Shown here: in pieces, positions 54,130 through 62,378 of the stretch
How positions within the stretch are numbered: the stretch's first letter is position 1
Layout: the number at the start of each line of letters is the position of its first letter
Source of the DNA: Paenibacillus sambharensis
GTDB lineage: Bacteria; Bacillota; Bacilli; Paenibacillales; Paenibacillaceae
Direction of reading: 5' to 3'
Length of the DNA: 64,000 bases
NCBI RefSeq assembly: GCF_003233845.1
Contig: NZ_QKRB01000057.1
Span: forward strand, 186,001 to 250,000
Translations under genes and position numbers: made by a program
Notes under the pieces: model-generated
Seen by the model: the letters and a program-made list of their open reading frames with translations, nothing else
What the model was told of the DNA's origin: nothing
The model's database searches: none

Positions 54130-54170
54130 GTCCCTTGTGAAATTTTTAAGGGATATTGGAGTGAAACGTA

Positions 54171-54350
54171 TTGAATAAACAGATTTTGTTGCAGATGGAG
54201 AGGCTGCGGGGCAAAATGAATGCGGCGGCACACCGCAACCAGAATATTCAGCATCAAGAGGTGCTGCGGCTCAGTCAGTCGCTTGACGGATTAATCGTGC
54301 AGTTTATGGTTGAAAAACGGGCGTCTCAGATGAAAAAAACGTCTGTTTAG
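54171..54350 (+). CDS. Spo0E-like aspartyl-phosphate phosphatase
   Basis: This 59-residue helical protein begins at TTG after TTGGAGTG. The family pattern SQxLDxLI is present as [13 protein letters not shown]. Spo0E-type proteins remove phosphate from Spo0A and hold back sporulation. Two helices are expected (about 2-20 and 27-48) with a His-Arg-Asn-Gln turn. It lies between punA and pdp, 13 bp before pdp, so it may be co-expressed with the salvage genes. The TTG start and short length make it easy to miss. Confidence 0.8.
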   Translation: MNKQILLQMERLRGKMNAAAHRNQNIQHQEVLRLSQSLDGLIVQFMVEKRASQMKKTSV

Positions 54351-54363
54351 GAGGAATAAACGG

Positions 54364-55695
54364 ATGCGGGCTGTAGACATTATCGGACGCAAGCGGAGCG
54401 GATTAGAGCTGTCCGCTGAGGAAATTTCGTTCTTAATCGACGGCTACAGTGCAGGAACAGTGCCGGATTACCAGATGGCTGCTTGGGCTATGGCTGTCGT
54501 ATTTAGAGGAATGACCGCAGCGGAGACAGCGGAGCTGACCATGGCTATGGCCCGCTCGGGCGATCAGCTGGATCTGTCAGCGATCACTGGCATTAAGGTG
54601 GACAAGCACAGTACGGGCGGGGTAGGCGATAAGACGACGTTAATCCTTGGACCGCTTGTAGCATCTGCAGGTGTACCGGTTGCCAAGATGTCCGGCAGAG
54701 GACTTGGCCACACAGGCGGAACTATAGATAAGCTGGAATCGATCCGCGGCTTCCGTACCGAGCTTACGACTGGGGAGTTTATCAAGCAGGTCAATGAACT
54801 GGGGCTTGCCGTTGTCGGACAGAGCGGTGACATGGCACCCGCCGATAAGAAGCTGTACGCCCTGCGGGACGTAACAGCTACAGTCGAATCTGTGCCTCTA
54901 ATCGCAAGCTCCGTAATGAGCAAGAAGATAGCGGCCGGGGCAGATGCCATCGTGCTGGATGTCAAGGCGGGCGGCGGAGCCTTCATGAAGACTGTAGAAG
55001 ATGCTGAGCGGCTTGCTCAGGCTATGGTGGCAATCGGCACGGAGACGGGCAGGCATACAGTTGCGGTCATCAGTGATATGAACCAGCCGCTAGGATATAT
55101 GATCGGCAATGCGCTCGAGGTGGCCGAAGCAGTGGAGACACTGCGCGGCAGCGGCCCGAAGGACTTGGAGGAGCTGTGTACGACCTTAGCGGCTCATATG
55201 GTTGTGCTTGGCGGGAAGGCGCAGTCCTTTGAGGAAGCCCGGCTGCTCGTGCAGTCGAAGCTCCAGAGCGGGGAAGCACTGGCCAAGATGAGTGAGTTTG
55301 TCGCTGCACAGGGCGGTGACCCGGCTATGGTGAACCATACAGAGCTGCTTCCGAAGGCACCATACCAGCTTGAAGTCAAGGCAGCCAGAGCGGGTTACAT
55401 AACAGCAATTGAAGCGGAGGAACTTGGACTTGCTGCTATGCATCTCGGTGCAGGGCGGCCTACCAAGGAAGCGGAGATTGACCATGCTGTCGGCATCCAG
55501 CTGACATGCAGGCTCGGTGACCGCGTGGAGCAGGGGGATGTCATCGCCCTGCTTCATGCCCGTCAAGACGGAGCGGCGGAGAGCAGGGTGGCTGAAGCCG
55601 TCCGGGATGCTTTCCTGATCGCTGACGCGCCGGCATCCGCAAGACCGCTTGTGCTGTCTGTTGTTACTAAGGATGGAATAGAACGTTTCGGATAG
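54364..55695 (+). CDS. pdp: Pyrimidine-nucleoside phosphorylase
   Basis: This 443-residue enzyme splits uridine and thymidine with phosphate. The N-terminal [17 protein letters not shown], the phosphate site [14 protein letters not shown], and [18 protein letters not shown] are clear. ATG 54364 follows TAGGAGGAAT. It ends the salvage block. Confidence 0.95.
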   Translation: MRAVDIIGRKRSGLELSAEEISFLIDGYSAGTVPDYQMAAWAMAVVFRGMTAAETAELTMAMARSGDQLDLSAITGIKVDKHSTGGVGDKTTLILGPLVASAGVPVAKMSGRGLGHTGGTIDKLESIRGFRTELTTGEFIKQVNELGLAVVGQSGDMAPADKKLYALRDVTATVESVPLIASSVMSKKIAAGADAIVLDVKAGGGAFMKTVEDAERLAQAMVAIGTETGRHTVAVISDMNQPLGYMIGNALEVAEAVETLRGSGPKDLEELCTTLAAHMVVLGGKAQSFEEARLLVQSKLQSGEALAKMSEFVAAQGGDPAMVNHTELLPKAPYQLEVKAARAGYITAIEAEELGLAAMHLGAGRPTKEAEIDHAVGIQLTCRLGDRVEQGDVIALLHARQDGAAESRVAEAVRDAFLIADAPASARPLVLSVVTKDGIERFG

Positions 55696-55730
55696 TATGA
55701 GAGCAGTAATAGGAAGAGACTGTAACTCTT

Positions 55731-55769
55731 AAACGGTCGGTCGGGAGTGTATCCTGACCGGCTGTTTTT
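55731..55769 (+). terminator. Terminator after pdp
   Basis: AAACGGTCGGTCGGG pairs with CCTGACCGGCTGTTT over 15 bp with three G-U pairs, with a T-rich end. Confidence 0.85.
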
Positions 55770-56015
55770 GTTGTTAAACCTACACCTTCAACTGGTAGGA
55801 AGGGGCATCCCTGGTCATCTGTGATGGCTTACGGGACTGCTCCCTTTTGGTGTGGGCTCTCGCCGTGACAGGCACAACCCCATCTTCTCCTACTGCCTTA
55901 AGCTGGCTGGATCATTCTTTTTCATATAGGGAATGGAATATTTCCGTCACAGCTGGTCGATAATGGAAAAGAAGAACGATAGCCAAATTGCGGATGTTCC
56001 GCCGCAACTTACCAG
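55770..56015. other. Intergenic region upstream of dacF without identified content
   Basis: The pdp-dacF gap is 334 bp, mostly beyond the pdp terminator. I looked for SigF or SigG elements and found no convincing pair: the best is GGAATA at about 55935 with CGATAAT 17 bp later. Very short frames occur on both strands, but none has a family pattern. Confidence 0.5.
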
Positions 56016-56029
56016 GAGGGGACTGTACG

Positions 56030-57205
56030 ATGAAGAGAATAAAGTCGGCGATTACGCTGCTGCTGGCTGTTATGGCTGCCATGCCTGCTGCTGTGATGGC
56101 AGAGGAAGCGCCGAAGCCGGGCGCTGGAGGAGCAGACCTTGCTCCGTCAGCCAGATCTGCCATATTGATGGATGCTGACAGCGGCACCATTATATTCGAG
56201 AAGAATAGTCACGATAAGCTGCCGCCGGCAAGCATTACGAAAGTGATGACGATGATTCTTGTGATGGAAGCGCTGGATGAAGGCAGAATTAAGCTGACTG
56301 ACAAAGTCGCTACCAGTGAGTATGCTGCATCGATGGGCGGATCGCAGATTTTCCTGGAGCCAGGCGAGGAAATGACGGTCAATGATATGCTGAAGGGCAT
56401 TGCGCTCGCTTCCGGCAATGATGCTTCGGTTGCAATGGCGGAGAAGCTGGCCGGCACCGAGCAGGAGTTTGTAAGGCTGATGAATGAGAAGGCTGCTCAG
56501 CTGGGCCTCAAGAACACACAATTTGCGAATGCGAACGGACTGCCTGCAGAAAACCATTTTTCGTCCGCTCATGATATCGCCGTTATGTCAAGAGAGCTGC
56601 TGAAGCACAGCGAAATTACGAAATATACGGGCTTATATCAGGATTATCTGCGCAAGGATTCGGAGAAGCCGTTCTGGCTCGTGAACACGAATAAGCTGGT
56701 CCGCTTCTACAGCGGTGCCGATGGTTTAAAGACCGGCTATACGAGCGAGGCGAAATTTTGTCTGACGGCAACAGCCATGCGGGATCAGTTCCGGATTATA
56801 GCCGTCGTCATGGGTGAACCGAATACCAAGACCCGCAATGCAGAGGTATCGCAGATGTTTGACTATGCGTTCGCCCAATATTCGAACCTGCCGATCCTGA
56901 AGAAGGGCGAGGAAATCGGCACTGTCCGTGTTGCTAAGGGCTCAGTAGCAGAACTGAAGCTGGTCGCGAAGCATCCTTACAGCATCCTGCTCAAGAAAGG
57001 TACCAAAACCGAGGACATCCGGCACGAGCTGCGGCTTGACGCCAACCTGTCCGCCCCGGTCAAGATTGGACAGCCGATCGGCAAGCTGATTGTCTTCCAA
57101 GGGGATAAGGTACTTACGGAGTTTGCGGTAGAAGCGCCGCAGTCTGTTGAGAAGGCTGGATGGTGGACGCTCTTCAAGCGTACCTGTACCGAGCTGTTCA
57201 CTTGA
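56030..57205 (+). CDS. dacF: D-alanyl-D-alanine carboxypeptidase DacF
   Basis: This 391-residue penicillin-binding protein trims the terminal D-Ala of peptidoglycan stem peptides in the forespore. A signal peptide (cleavage after about residue 24, AVMA), SxxK at Ser68-Lys71, SGN at 128-130 and KTG at 234-236 are complete, followed by the PBP5 C-terminal domain and an amphipathic C-terminal anchor (WWTLFKRTC). ATG 56030 follows CAGGAGGGG. It precedes spoIIAA as in B. subtilis. Confidence 0.95.
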   Translation: MKRIKSAITLLLAVMAAMPAAVMAEEAPKPGAGGADLAPSARSAILMDADSGTIIFEKNSHDKLPPASITKVMTMILVMEALDEGRIKLTDKVATSEYAASMGGSQIFLEPGEEMTVNDMLKGIALASGNDASVAMAEKLAGTEQEFVRLMNEKAAQLGLKNTQFANANGLPAENHFSSAHDIAVMSRELLKHSEITKYTGLYQDYLRKDSEKPFWLVNTNKLVRFYSGADGLKTGYTSEAKFCLTATAMRDQFRIIAVVMGEPNTKTRNAEVSQMFDYAFAQYSNLPILKKGEEIGTVRVAKGSVAELKLVAKHPYSILLKKGTKTEDIRHELRLDANLSAPVKIGQPIGKLIVFQGDKVLTEFAVEAPQSVEKAGWWTLFKRTCTELFT

Positions 57206-57272
57206 AACAAGGACTTACGTTAGCTGCGGGCATAGCGTTTCTTGTCACCTCGTAGCAACCTTCTTCTAGTTT

Positions 57273-57279
57273 TGTCGGG
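57273..57279 (+). promoter_or_regulatory. Possible 0A box upstream of spoIIA
   Basis: TGTCGGG agrees with the TGTCGAA core at five of seven positions and sits directly upstream of the SigH -35. Confidence 0.4.
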
Positions 57280-57281
57280 AG

Positions 57282-57309
57282 GCAGGAAAGGACAGGTAAA
57301 ACGTAGAAA
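57282..57309 (+). promoter_or_regulatory. SigH promoter of the spoIIA operon
   Basis: GCAGGAAAG (57282-57290) fits the SigH -35 at eight of nine positions. GTAGAAA (57303-57309) is a one-mismatch -10, 12 bp downstream. The spoIIA operon is transcribed by SigH under Spo0A control in B. subtilis. Confidence 0.65.
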
Positions 57310-57345
57310 TCTCTGTTCTATCCAAGGGGAGGAGTGAACAGAATT

Positions 57346-57699
57346 ATGCGTTTGCAGGTTGAACTGGAACACTACCGCAACGTGCTGATCGTCCGGCTGA
57401 AGGGCGAGCTCGATCATCATACGGCTGACAGTGTCAGGCAGCAGATGGAGGAAGCGATTCTCCGGGGAAGCAGCGATCATGTGATCTTAAGCCTGAAGGA
57501 TTTGCTGTTTATGGACAGCTCAGGGCTTGGTGTGATTCTCGGGCGCTATAAGCTGCTGAAATCCCGCGGGGGCAAGATGGTCGTGTGCGATGTCAACCCT
57601 GCCGTCCACCGCCTTTTTGAACTGTCGGGACTGTTCAAGATTTTGACAATACACGATAACGAGCGCTTAGCGCTGACCAGTCTGGAGGTCGTATCATGA
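57346..57699 (+). CDS. spoIIAA: Anti-sigma F factor antagonist SpoIIAA
   Basis: This 117-residue STAS-domain protein releases SigF from SpoIIAB when unphosphorylated. [15 protein letters not shown] and [16 protein letters not shown] are diagnostic; Ser58 is the phosphorylation site. ATG 57346 gives an N terminus of family length; a GTG at 57334 lies nearer to AAGGGGAGG and is an alternative. spoIIAB overlaps it by four bases. Confidence 0.95.
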   Translation: MRLQVELEHYRNVLIVRLKGELDHHTADSVRQQMEEAILRGSSDHVILSLKDLLFMDSSGLGVILGRYKLLKSRGGKMVVCDVNPAVHRLFELSGLFKILTIHDNERLALTSLEVVS

Positions 57700-58142
57700 A
57701 CGGATCCAATCATATGACCTTATCGTTTGCCAGCCGCTCAGAGAATGAGGCCTTTGCACGGATTGCAGTTGCCGCCTTCGTATCCCAGCTGGACCCGACA
57801 ATGGAGGAATTGAATGATCTGAAGACTGTGGTGTCGGAAGCCGTAACCAACGCCATTATTCACGGCTATAACAGTGATCCTGCGGGTGTCGTGACGATTG
57901 AAGCAGCAATTGAAGGAGATACGGTATCCATTGCCGTTAAGGATAGCGGGGGCGGGATTGAGGATCTTGACCTGGCCCGCCAGCCGCTGTATACGTCCAA
58001 GCCCGAGCTGGAGCGGTCCGGCATGGGATTTACGATTATGGAAAATTTCATGGATCATTTTGAAGTCGTGAGCGAGCAGGGAACCGGCACGCAGATCGTG
58101 ATGACCAAGCGCATCGAATCGAAAAAGGCGCTTTTTAATTAA
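57696..58142 (+). CDS. spoIIAB: Anti-sigma F factor / serine kinase SpoIIAB
   Basis: This 148-residue GHKL-fold kinase binds SigF and phosphorylates SpoIIAA. The N box [15 protein letters not shown], the G1 box [10 protein letters not shown] and the G2 box [14 protein letters not shown] are intact. The ATG overlaps the spoIIAA stop (ATGA). Confidence 0.96.
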   Translation: MNGSNHMTLSFASRSENEAFARIAVAAFVSQLDPTMEELNDLKTVVSEAVTNAIIHGYNSDPAGVVTIEAAIEGDTVSIAVKDSGGGIEDLDLARQPLYTSKPELERSGMGFTIMENFMDHFEVVSEQGTGTQIVMTKRIESKKALFN

Positions 58143-58162
58143 GCGCATAGGGGTTGGGCCTC

Positions 58163-58918
58163 ATGGAAGTCGATTTGAAACAGAACACGCAGCCGTTTTT
58201 GGATGACGCAGAAGTTAAAAGGCTGATTGCCTTAAGTCAGACTGGAGAAACCAGTGCCAGAGATACGCTTGTTAACTGCAATATCCGTCTTGTGTGGTCG
58301 GTTGTCCAACGCTTCATGAACCGCGGCTATGAGCCAGAGGATTTGTTCCAGATCGGCTGTATCGGGCTGCTGAAATCGGTGGACAAGTTTGATCTGTCCT
58401 ACGATGTGAAGTTCTCAACCTATGCTGTGCCGATGATCATCGGAGAAATACAGCGGTTCCTGCGGGATGACGGGACGCTCAAGGTCAGCCGGTCACTGAA
58501 GGAGCTGGCCAACAAGGTCCGCAAGACCAAGGATGAGCTGTCCAAGGTGCTGGGCCGCCAGCCGACGATCGGCGAAGTGGCAGAGCATCTGGGGATTAGC
58601 CCGGAGGATGTGGTGTTTGCCCAGGAGGCTAACAAGCCGCCAGCTTCCATCCATGAGACCGTATTCGAGAATGACGGCGATCCGATAACGCTGATGGACC
58701 AGATTGCGGATGACAGCCAGGAAAAATGGTTTGACAAGCTGACGCTGAGCGAGGCTATTGAAACGCTGTCCGAACGGGAGCGGCTGATTGTCTATCTCAG
58801 GTACTACCGGGACCAGACGCAGTCCGAGGTGGCGAGCAGGCTTGGAATATCCCAGGTGCAGGTGTCCAGGCTGGAGAAGAAGATATTACAGACGATACGG
58901 GAACAGATCGCGCAGTAG
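58163..58918 (+). CDS. sigF: RNA polymerase sigma factor SigF
   Basis: This 251-residue sigma factor directs the first forespore programme. Region 2 (EDLFQIGCIGLLKSVDKFD, FSTYAVPMIIGEIQRFLRDDG), region 3 (RQPTIGEVAEHLGIS) and region 4 (LGISQVQVSRLEKKIL) are complete. ATG 58163 follows TAGGGGTTGGG. It ends the three-gene spoIIA operon. Only a weak T-rich stretch follows. Confidence 0.96.
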   Translation: MEVDLKQNTQPFLDDAEVKRLIALSQTGETSARDTLVNCNIRLVWSVVQRFMNRGYEPEDLFQIGCIGLLKSVDKFDLSYDVKFSTYAVPMIIGEIQRFLRDDGTLKVSRSLKELANKVRKTKDELSKVLGRQPTIGEVAEHLGISPEDVVFAQEANKPPASIHETVFENDGDPITLMDQIADDSQEKWFDKLTLSEAIETLSERERLIVYLRYYRDQTQSEVASRLGISQVQVSRLEKKILQTIREQIAQ

Positions 58919-59114
58919 CGCGGTCTGTTTTTTCTTTTTTCAGACGATGCAGACATATTTGAATAACTGACACTTTCCTAACAATTAAGGCGATATTTTT
59001 ATAACAATAAGGCCCCATAATGAGAGTAACTCATCCGGTTGGGATCGGGAACCGAATATTGGAATCGAATGGAATTAATGATCTAGGTTAAAAAACAAGG
59101 GGGAGCGGTTGATT

Positions 59115-59345
59115 ATGGATATCTGCAGGGTGGAAGGCTGCTGCAAGACGGTGAAGGCTAAAGGCTTGTGTGCCATGCATCATCAGCGGATGCGCAGACA
59201 CGGAGACATTCATTACAGCAGGCCGCCCAAGGCTTCATGCATGCGAAGCGGCTGCGAGGAGCCGTCAGTTGCCAGAGGATACTGCCGTAAGCATTATTAC
59301 TTCCTGGTGCGTACCGGTCAGATGCAGGTTGGGGCAATGAGCTAA
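59115..59345 (+). CDS. Mini-protein with two CX4CX9CX2H zinc motifs
   Basis: I do not recognise this 76-residue protein. It consists of two units with identical ligand spacing, Cys4-Cys9-Cys19-His22 and Cys42-Cys47-Cys57-His60, each followed by a basic stretch (HQRMRRHG and HYYFLVRTG). Similar single units occur in phage and bacterial small DNA-associated proteins, so two zinc sites and nucleic-acid binding are plausible. ATG 59115 follows AAGGGGGAGCGG, a strong site. It has its own terminator and lies between sigF and the spoVA promoter, where B. subtilis has no such gene. An extra Cys10 next to Cys9 makes the first site ambiguous. Confidence 0.75.
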   Translation: MDICRVEGCCKTVKAKGLCAMHHQRMRRHGDIHYSRPPKASCMRSGCEEPSVARGYCRKHYYFLVRTGQMQVGAMS

Positions 59346-59361
59346 TAGTAATCCGCTGAAG

Positions 59362-59406
59362 GGCTGTCTGAGCGAAATGGAAATTTCGACTCAGGCAGTC
59401 TTTTTC
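59362..59406 (+). terminator. Terminator after the zinc-motif gene
   Basis: GGCTGTCTGAG pairs with CTCAGGCAGTC (two G-U pairs) and continues into CGAAAT/ATTTCG with one bulge, followed by five T residues. Confidence 0.85.
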
Positions 59407-59427
59407 CTTATTTTACCTGACGGATCA

Positions 59428-59458
59428 TGATTATATCTGAACTTCCCATCTCATACTA
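59428..59458 (+). promoter_or_regulatory. SigG promoter of the spoVA operon
   Basis: TGATTA (59428-59433) and a perfect SigG -10 CATACTA (59452-59458) are separated by 18 bp and lie 32 bp before spoVAA. spoVA is SigG-dependent in B. subtilis. Confidence 0.75.
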
Positions 59459-59490
59459 TACGGGAAAAAGAAACCAAGGACTGATGCAGT

Positions 59491-60132
59491 ATGGCAGCAC
59501 CGCCAGACGCAACTCTATATGTGAGGCTCCGCAAGCGGATTGCTATCTGTCCCGGTGAACAGGTGAAGCTTGGAGCGGTATCCCGAATGCTGTCCGAAGC
59601 GGGCGTGGAGAAGGAGCTTGCCGATTTGGAAATATACCGCCATAAGCCCGAAGACGGCAACCGTATGGTCATTGATATGCTTCACATCATCCGCCTTATT
59701 CACACTGTTAAGCCCGGATTGCCGGTTGAATATTATGGTGATCCCCAGGTCCTCGTTATGATCGATATGAAGACCATTAAGCCGCGGATTACGGTGCTTG
59801 TGTTCGCGTGGCTTCTCCTGTTCTTCGGTGCCGGGCTGGCTATCATGAACTTTCATGCGGATGTCAGCATGCGGGAGGTGCATGTGCGGATTACCGAGCT
59901 GATCACCGGCTCTGCGGATGCCCACCCGCTGTGGTTTCAGATCCCCTATTCAGCTGGTATCGGGCTTGGCATGTCCTTGTTCTTCAACCATATCTTCCGC
60001 AAACGGTTTAACGAAGAGCCGAGTCCGCTGGAGGTTGAGCTCTTCACGTATCAGGAGAATGTGAATGCGTACGTGATTGCCGATGAGATGGGCAAGATGA
60101 ATGCAGCCGGACGGAGCGGAGCGGATGAATGA
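59491..60132 (+). CDS. spoVAA: Stage V sporulation protein AA
   Basis: This 213-residue protein has a cytoplasmic N-terminal domain (about 1-95) and two membrane helices (about 104-124 and 149-168). It matches SpoVAA, part of the inner-membrane machinery for dipicolinic acid movement in spores. ATG 59491 has an AAGGACTGATG site. spoVAB overlaps it by eight bases. Confidence 0.88.
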   Translation: MAAPPDATLYVRLRKRIAICPGEQVKLGAVSRMLSEAGVEKELADLEIYRHKPEDGNRMVIDMLHIIRLIHTVKPGLPVEYYGDPQVLVMIDMKTIKPRITVLVFAWLLLFFGAGLAIMNFHADVSMREVHVRITELITGSADAHPLWFQIPYSAGIGLGMSLFFNHIFRKRFNEEPSPLEVELFTYQENVNAYVIADEMGKMNAAGRSGADE

Positions 60133-60553
60133 GCTGATGACACGGGTCGTCGTACTGTTCATCGGGCTCTCAGGGGGTGTGGCAGTAGGGAGCGGGATGG
60201 TAGCCTTGCTTGTCATACTGGATCTGATTCCGCGGCTTGCCCAGCTTGCCAGAGCTTACCGGCATGCAGTCTGGTTCGAAACTGCCATTGTCTTTGGCTC
60301 TGTGTTTTGGTCCCTGGCTGATTTTTTTGGCTGGAAAGCGGGGCTTCCCGCAACGTATCCGTTGATGCTTGTCGGACTTCTGGACGGCATGTTTGTCGGG
60401 ATGCTGGCAGCCGCGCTGACTGAAGTGATCAATGTACTGCCGATCATGGCGAAACGGCTTCATTTATCCCGGTATATGCTTGGTCTTGTCATGGCTATGG
60501 TGCTTGGAAAAACGGTGGGCTCCCTGTTTGAATGGCTGATCTATCAATGGTAG
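60125..60553 (+). CDS. spoVAB: Stage V sporulation protein AB
   Basis: This 142-residue protein has four predicted membrane helices and matches SpoVAB by sequence character and position. ATG 60125 lies within the end of spoVAA. In B. subtilis the next gene would be spoVAC; here the next gene, 52 bp on, is spoVAF. Confidence 0.87.
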   Translation: MNELMTRVVVLFIGLSGGVAVGSGMVALLVILDLIPRLAQLARAYRHAVWFETAIVFGSVFWSLADFFGWKAGLPATYPLMLVGLLDGMFVGMLAAALTEVINVLPIMAKRLHLSRYMLGLVMAMVLGKTVGSLFEWLIYQW

Positions 60554-60605
60554 CCGGCAATCAGGCGGCTTAAAGGTTCACAATTGTACAGATGGAGGGA
60601 TACAT

Positions 60606-62219
60606 ATGGCAGATATGCAGGATGGGCAAGGGCATGAGCAGGAGCATGAGAACGGGAGACCGGTGGATGGCAAGCCTCCGCAGGAGCCGGGTAAGCATTC
60701 GTCTGGTTCCCCGGAGACCATGATTATCCGGCAGCACCGTGTCCGCAAGCAGCCTCCGGCGAAGAAGAATAAACAAAAGCAGGAGGATCTTAGCATTCCA
60801 TCCGCAATGGAAGACTTCCGGGCGCTGCTCAAGGAACAGGTCGGGTTTGGAGCCAGCTTCGACGTTGTGATTCGTGAGATGACCTTCGGCGACAGGAAGA
60901 CGGCTTTGTTCTTCATGAACGGCTTTGCGAAGGATACGATCCTGACGGAGGTGCTAAAACGGCTGACCTATCTGCAGTCAGAACAGATTTCCACCGATGC
61001 GGTTCAATCCTTCCTGGAGCTGTATATTCCCGCCATACAGGTGGAGAAGGTGACGAAGCAGGATAAAATGCTGGATGCGGTGCTCGCGGGCAGCTCGGCA
61101 TTATTCATCGAGAAGGAACAGGCCGTGCTGGTCATTGATGCCAAGAGTTACCCGGCGCGGACGCCGGAGGAACCGACTCTTGAGCGGGTTGTCCGGGGCA
61201 GCAGAGACGGGTTTGTGGAAACCCTGATGATCAATATTTCGCTGGTGCGGCGCCGGCTGAGGGACAAGCATCTCCGTTATGAGATGGTCAAGGTGGGTAA
61301 GCGAACCCAGACGGATGTATGCATCGCGTATATTGATGATATTGCAGATCATAAGCTGGTTGATTCCGTCAAGAAGAAGATTAACGGGGTGGAGGTTGAC
61401 GGCATTCCGCTCGCAGACAAGCAGCTGGAGGAAGCGACAGTCAAGCGCGGCTGGAACCCTTACCCGCTGGTCCGCTACTCCGAGCGTCCCGACGTGGTCG
61501 CAGCACAGCTGCTGGCAGGCAATGTAGCCGTCTTTGTCGATACGTCTCCAAGCGTGATGCTGCTGCCGACAACCTTCTTCGAGATGGCTCAGCATGCGGA
61601 GGAGGACCGCCAGACGCCATTCATCGGAACCTACCTGAGGTGGGTCCGATTCGCGGGGATTCTGGCGTCAATGTTCCTGCTTCCCCTGTGGTTCCTGCTC
61701 GTTGTGGAAGAGAATCTTCTGCCGCCGGCCCTGGGCTTCATCGGTCCGACCGATGCGGGGAAAATACCGCTGCTTCTGCAGTTTCTGCTTGTCGAAGTCG
61801 GCGTTGACCTGCTGAGAATGGCAGCGGTCCATACGCCAACACCGCTGGCCACAGCCATGTCGCTGATCTCGGCTATCCTGATTGGCGACATAGCCGTCAA
61901 GACAGGACTGTTCATCAATGAAGTTATTCTGTACATGGCGGTGGCAGCTATCGGCATGTTTGCTACACCCAGCTATGAGCTGGGTCTGGCCAACCGGATT
62001 GTCAGGCTGGTCCTGCTCGTGCTCGTGGCGGCATTCCGGATTCCAGGCTTCATGCTGGGCTGTACGCTGCTGATTGTTCTGCTGGCTGTCGAGCGTTCGT
62101 TCAACCGTCCTTACCTGTGGCCGTTCATTCCATTTAACCGCAGAGCGCTCGGCGAATTGATCCTAAGACGCCCGTTCCTCAAGCAGCGGAAGCGGACGGT
62201 GCTGTTCAAGCCGAAATGA
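60606..62219 (+). CDS. spoVAF: Stage V sporulation protein AF (GerA-family)
   Basis: This 537-residue protein belongs to the GerA/SpoVAF family of spore membrane proteins. A disordered, Gln/Glu/Lys-rich N-terminal extension (about 1-60) precedes a soluble domain (about 65-300), followed by five membrane helices (about 345-495) and a basic tail. SpoVAF contributes to germination speed in B. subtilis. The position with spoVAA and spoVAB favours SpoVAF over a GerXA germinant-receptor subunit. ATG 60606 follows GATGGAGGG. Confidence 0.88.
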   Translation: MADMQDGQGHEQEHENGRPVDGKPPQEPGKHSSGSPETMIIRQHRVRKQPPAKKNKQKQEDLSIPSAMEDFRALLKEQVGFGASFDVVIREMTFGDRKTALFFMNGFAKDTILTEVLKRLTYLQSEQISTDAVQSFLELYIPAIQVEKVTKQDKMLDAVLAGSSALFIEKEQAVLVIDAKSYPARTPEEPTLERVVRGSRDGFVETLMINISLVRRRLRDKHLRYEMVKVGKRTQTDVCIAYIDDIADHKLVDSVKKKINGVEVDGIPLADKQLEEATVKRGWNPYPLVRYSERPDVVAAQLLAGNVAVFVDTSPSVMLLPTTFFEMAQHAEEDRQTPFIGTYLRWVRFAGILASMFLLPLWFLLVVEENLLPPALGFIGPTDAGKIPLLLQFLLVEVGVDLLRMAAVHTPTPLATAMSLISAILIGDIAVKTGLFINEVILYMAVAAIGMFATPSYELGLANRIVRLVLLVLVAAFRIPGFMLGCTLLIVLLAVERSFNRPYLWPFIPFNRRALGELILRRPFLKQRKRTVLFKPK

Positions 62220-62314
62220 GGCCGGCAGGCTGACAGCAGCAGGAGCCATTGGCAACAGGCGGAAAGTACAAATGATTTGCTGATTTATCCATTTCTCCTT
62301 CAGCGATAATGCGT

Positions 62315-62320
62315 TATACT
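62315..62320 (+). promoter_or_regulatory. Possible -10 element of lysA
   Basis: TATACT lies 59 bp before lysA; no convincing -35. The 159-bp spoVAF-lysA gap is too short and lacks the structure for a lysine riboswitch. Confidence 0.35.
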
Positions 62321-62378
62321 TAAGTGCAAATGATGCAAATCAATTTGGACTTTATGCAGAAAGCAGAGGGGAAATTAT

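Noticed and set aside
55824-55868. 14-codon frame MAYGTAPFWCGLSP in the gap before dacF
   Set aside because: No convincing ribosome site and no known pattern; such short frames arise by chance.
60606-62219. Germinant receptor subunit GerXA
   Set aside because: It is in the same family, but position after spoVAA-spoVAB and absence of gerB/gerC partners favour SpoVAF.
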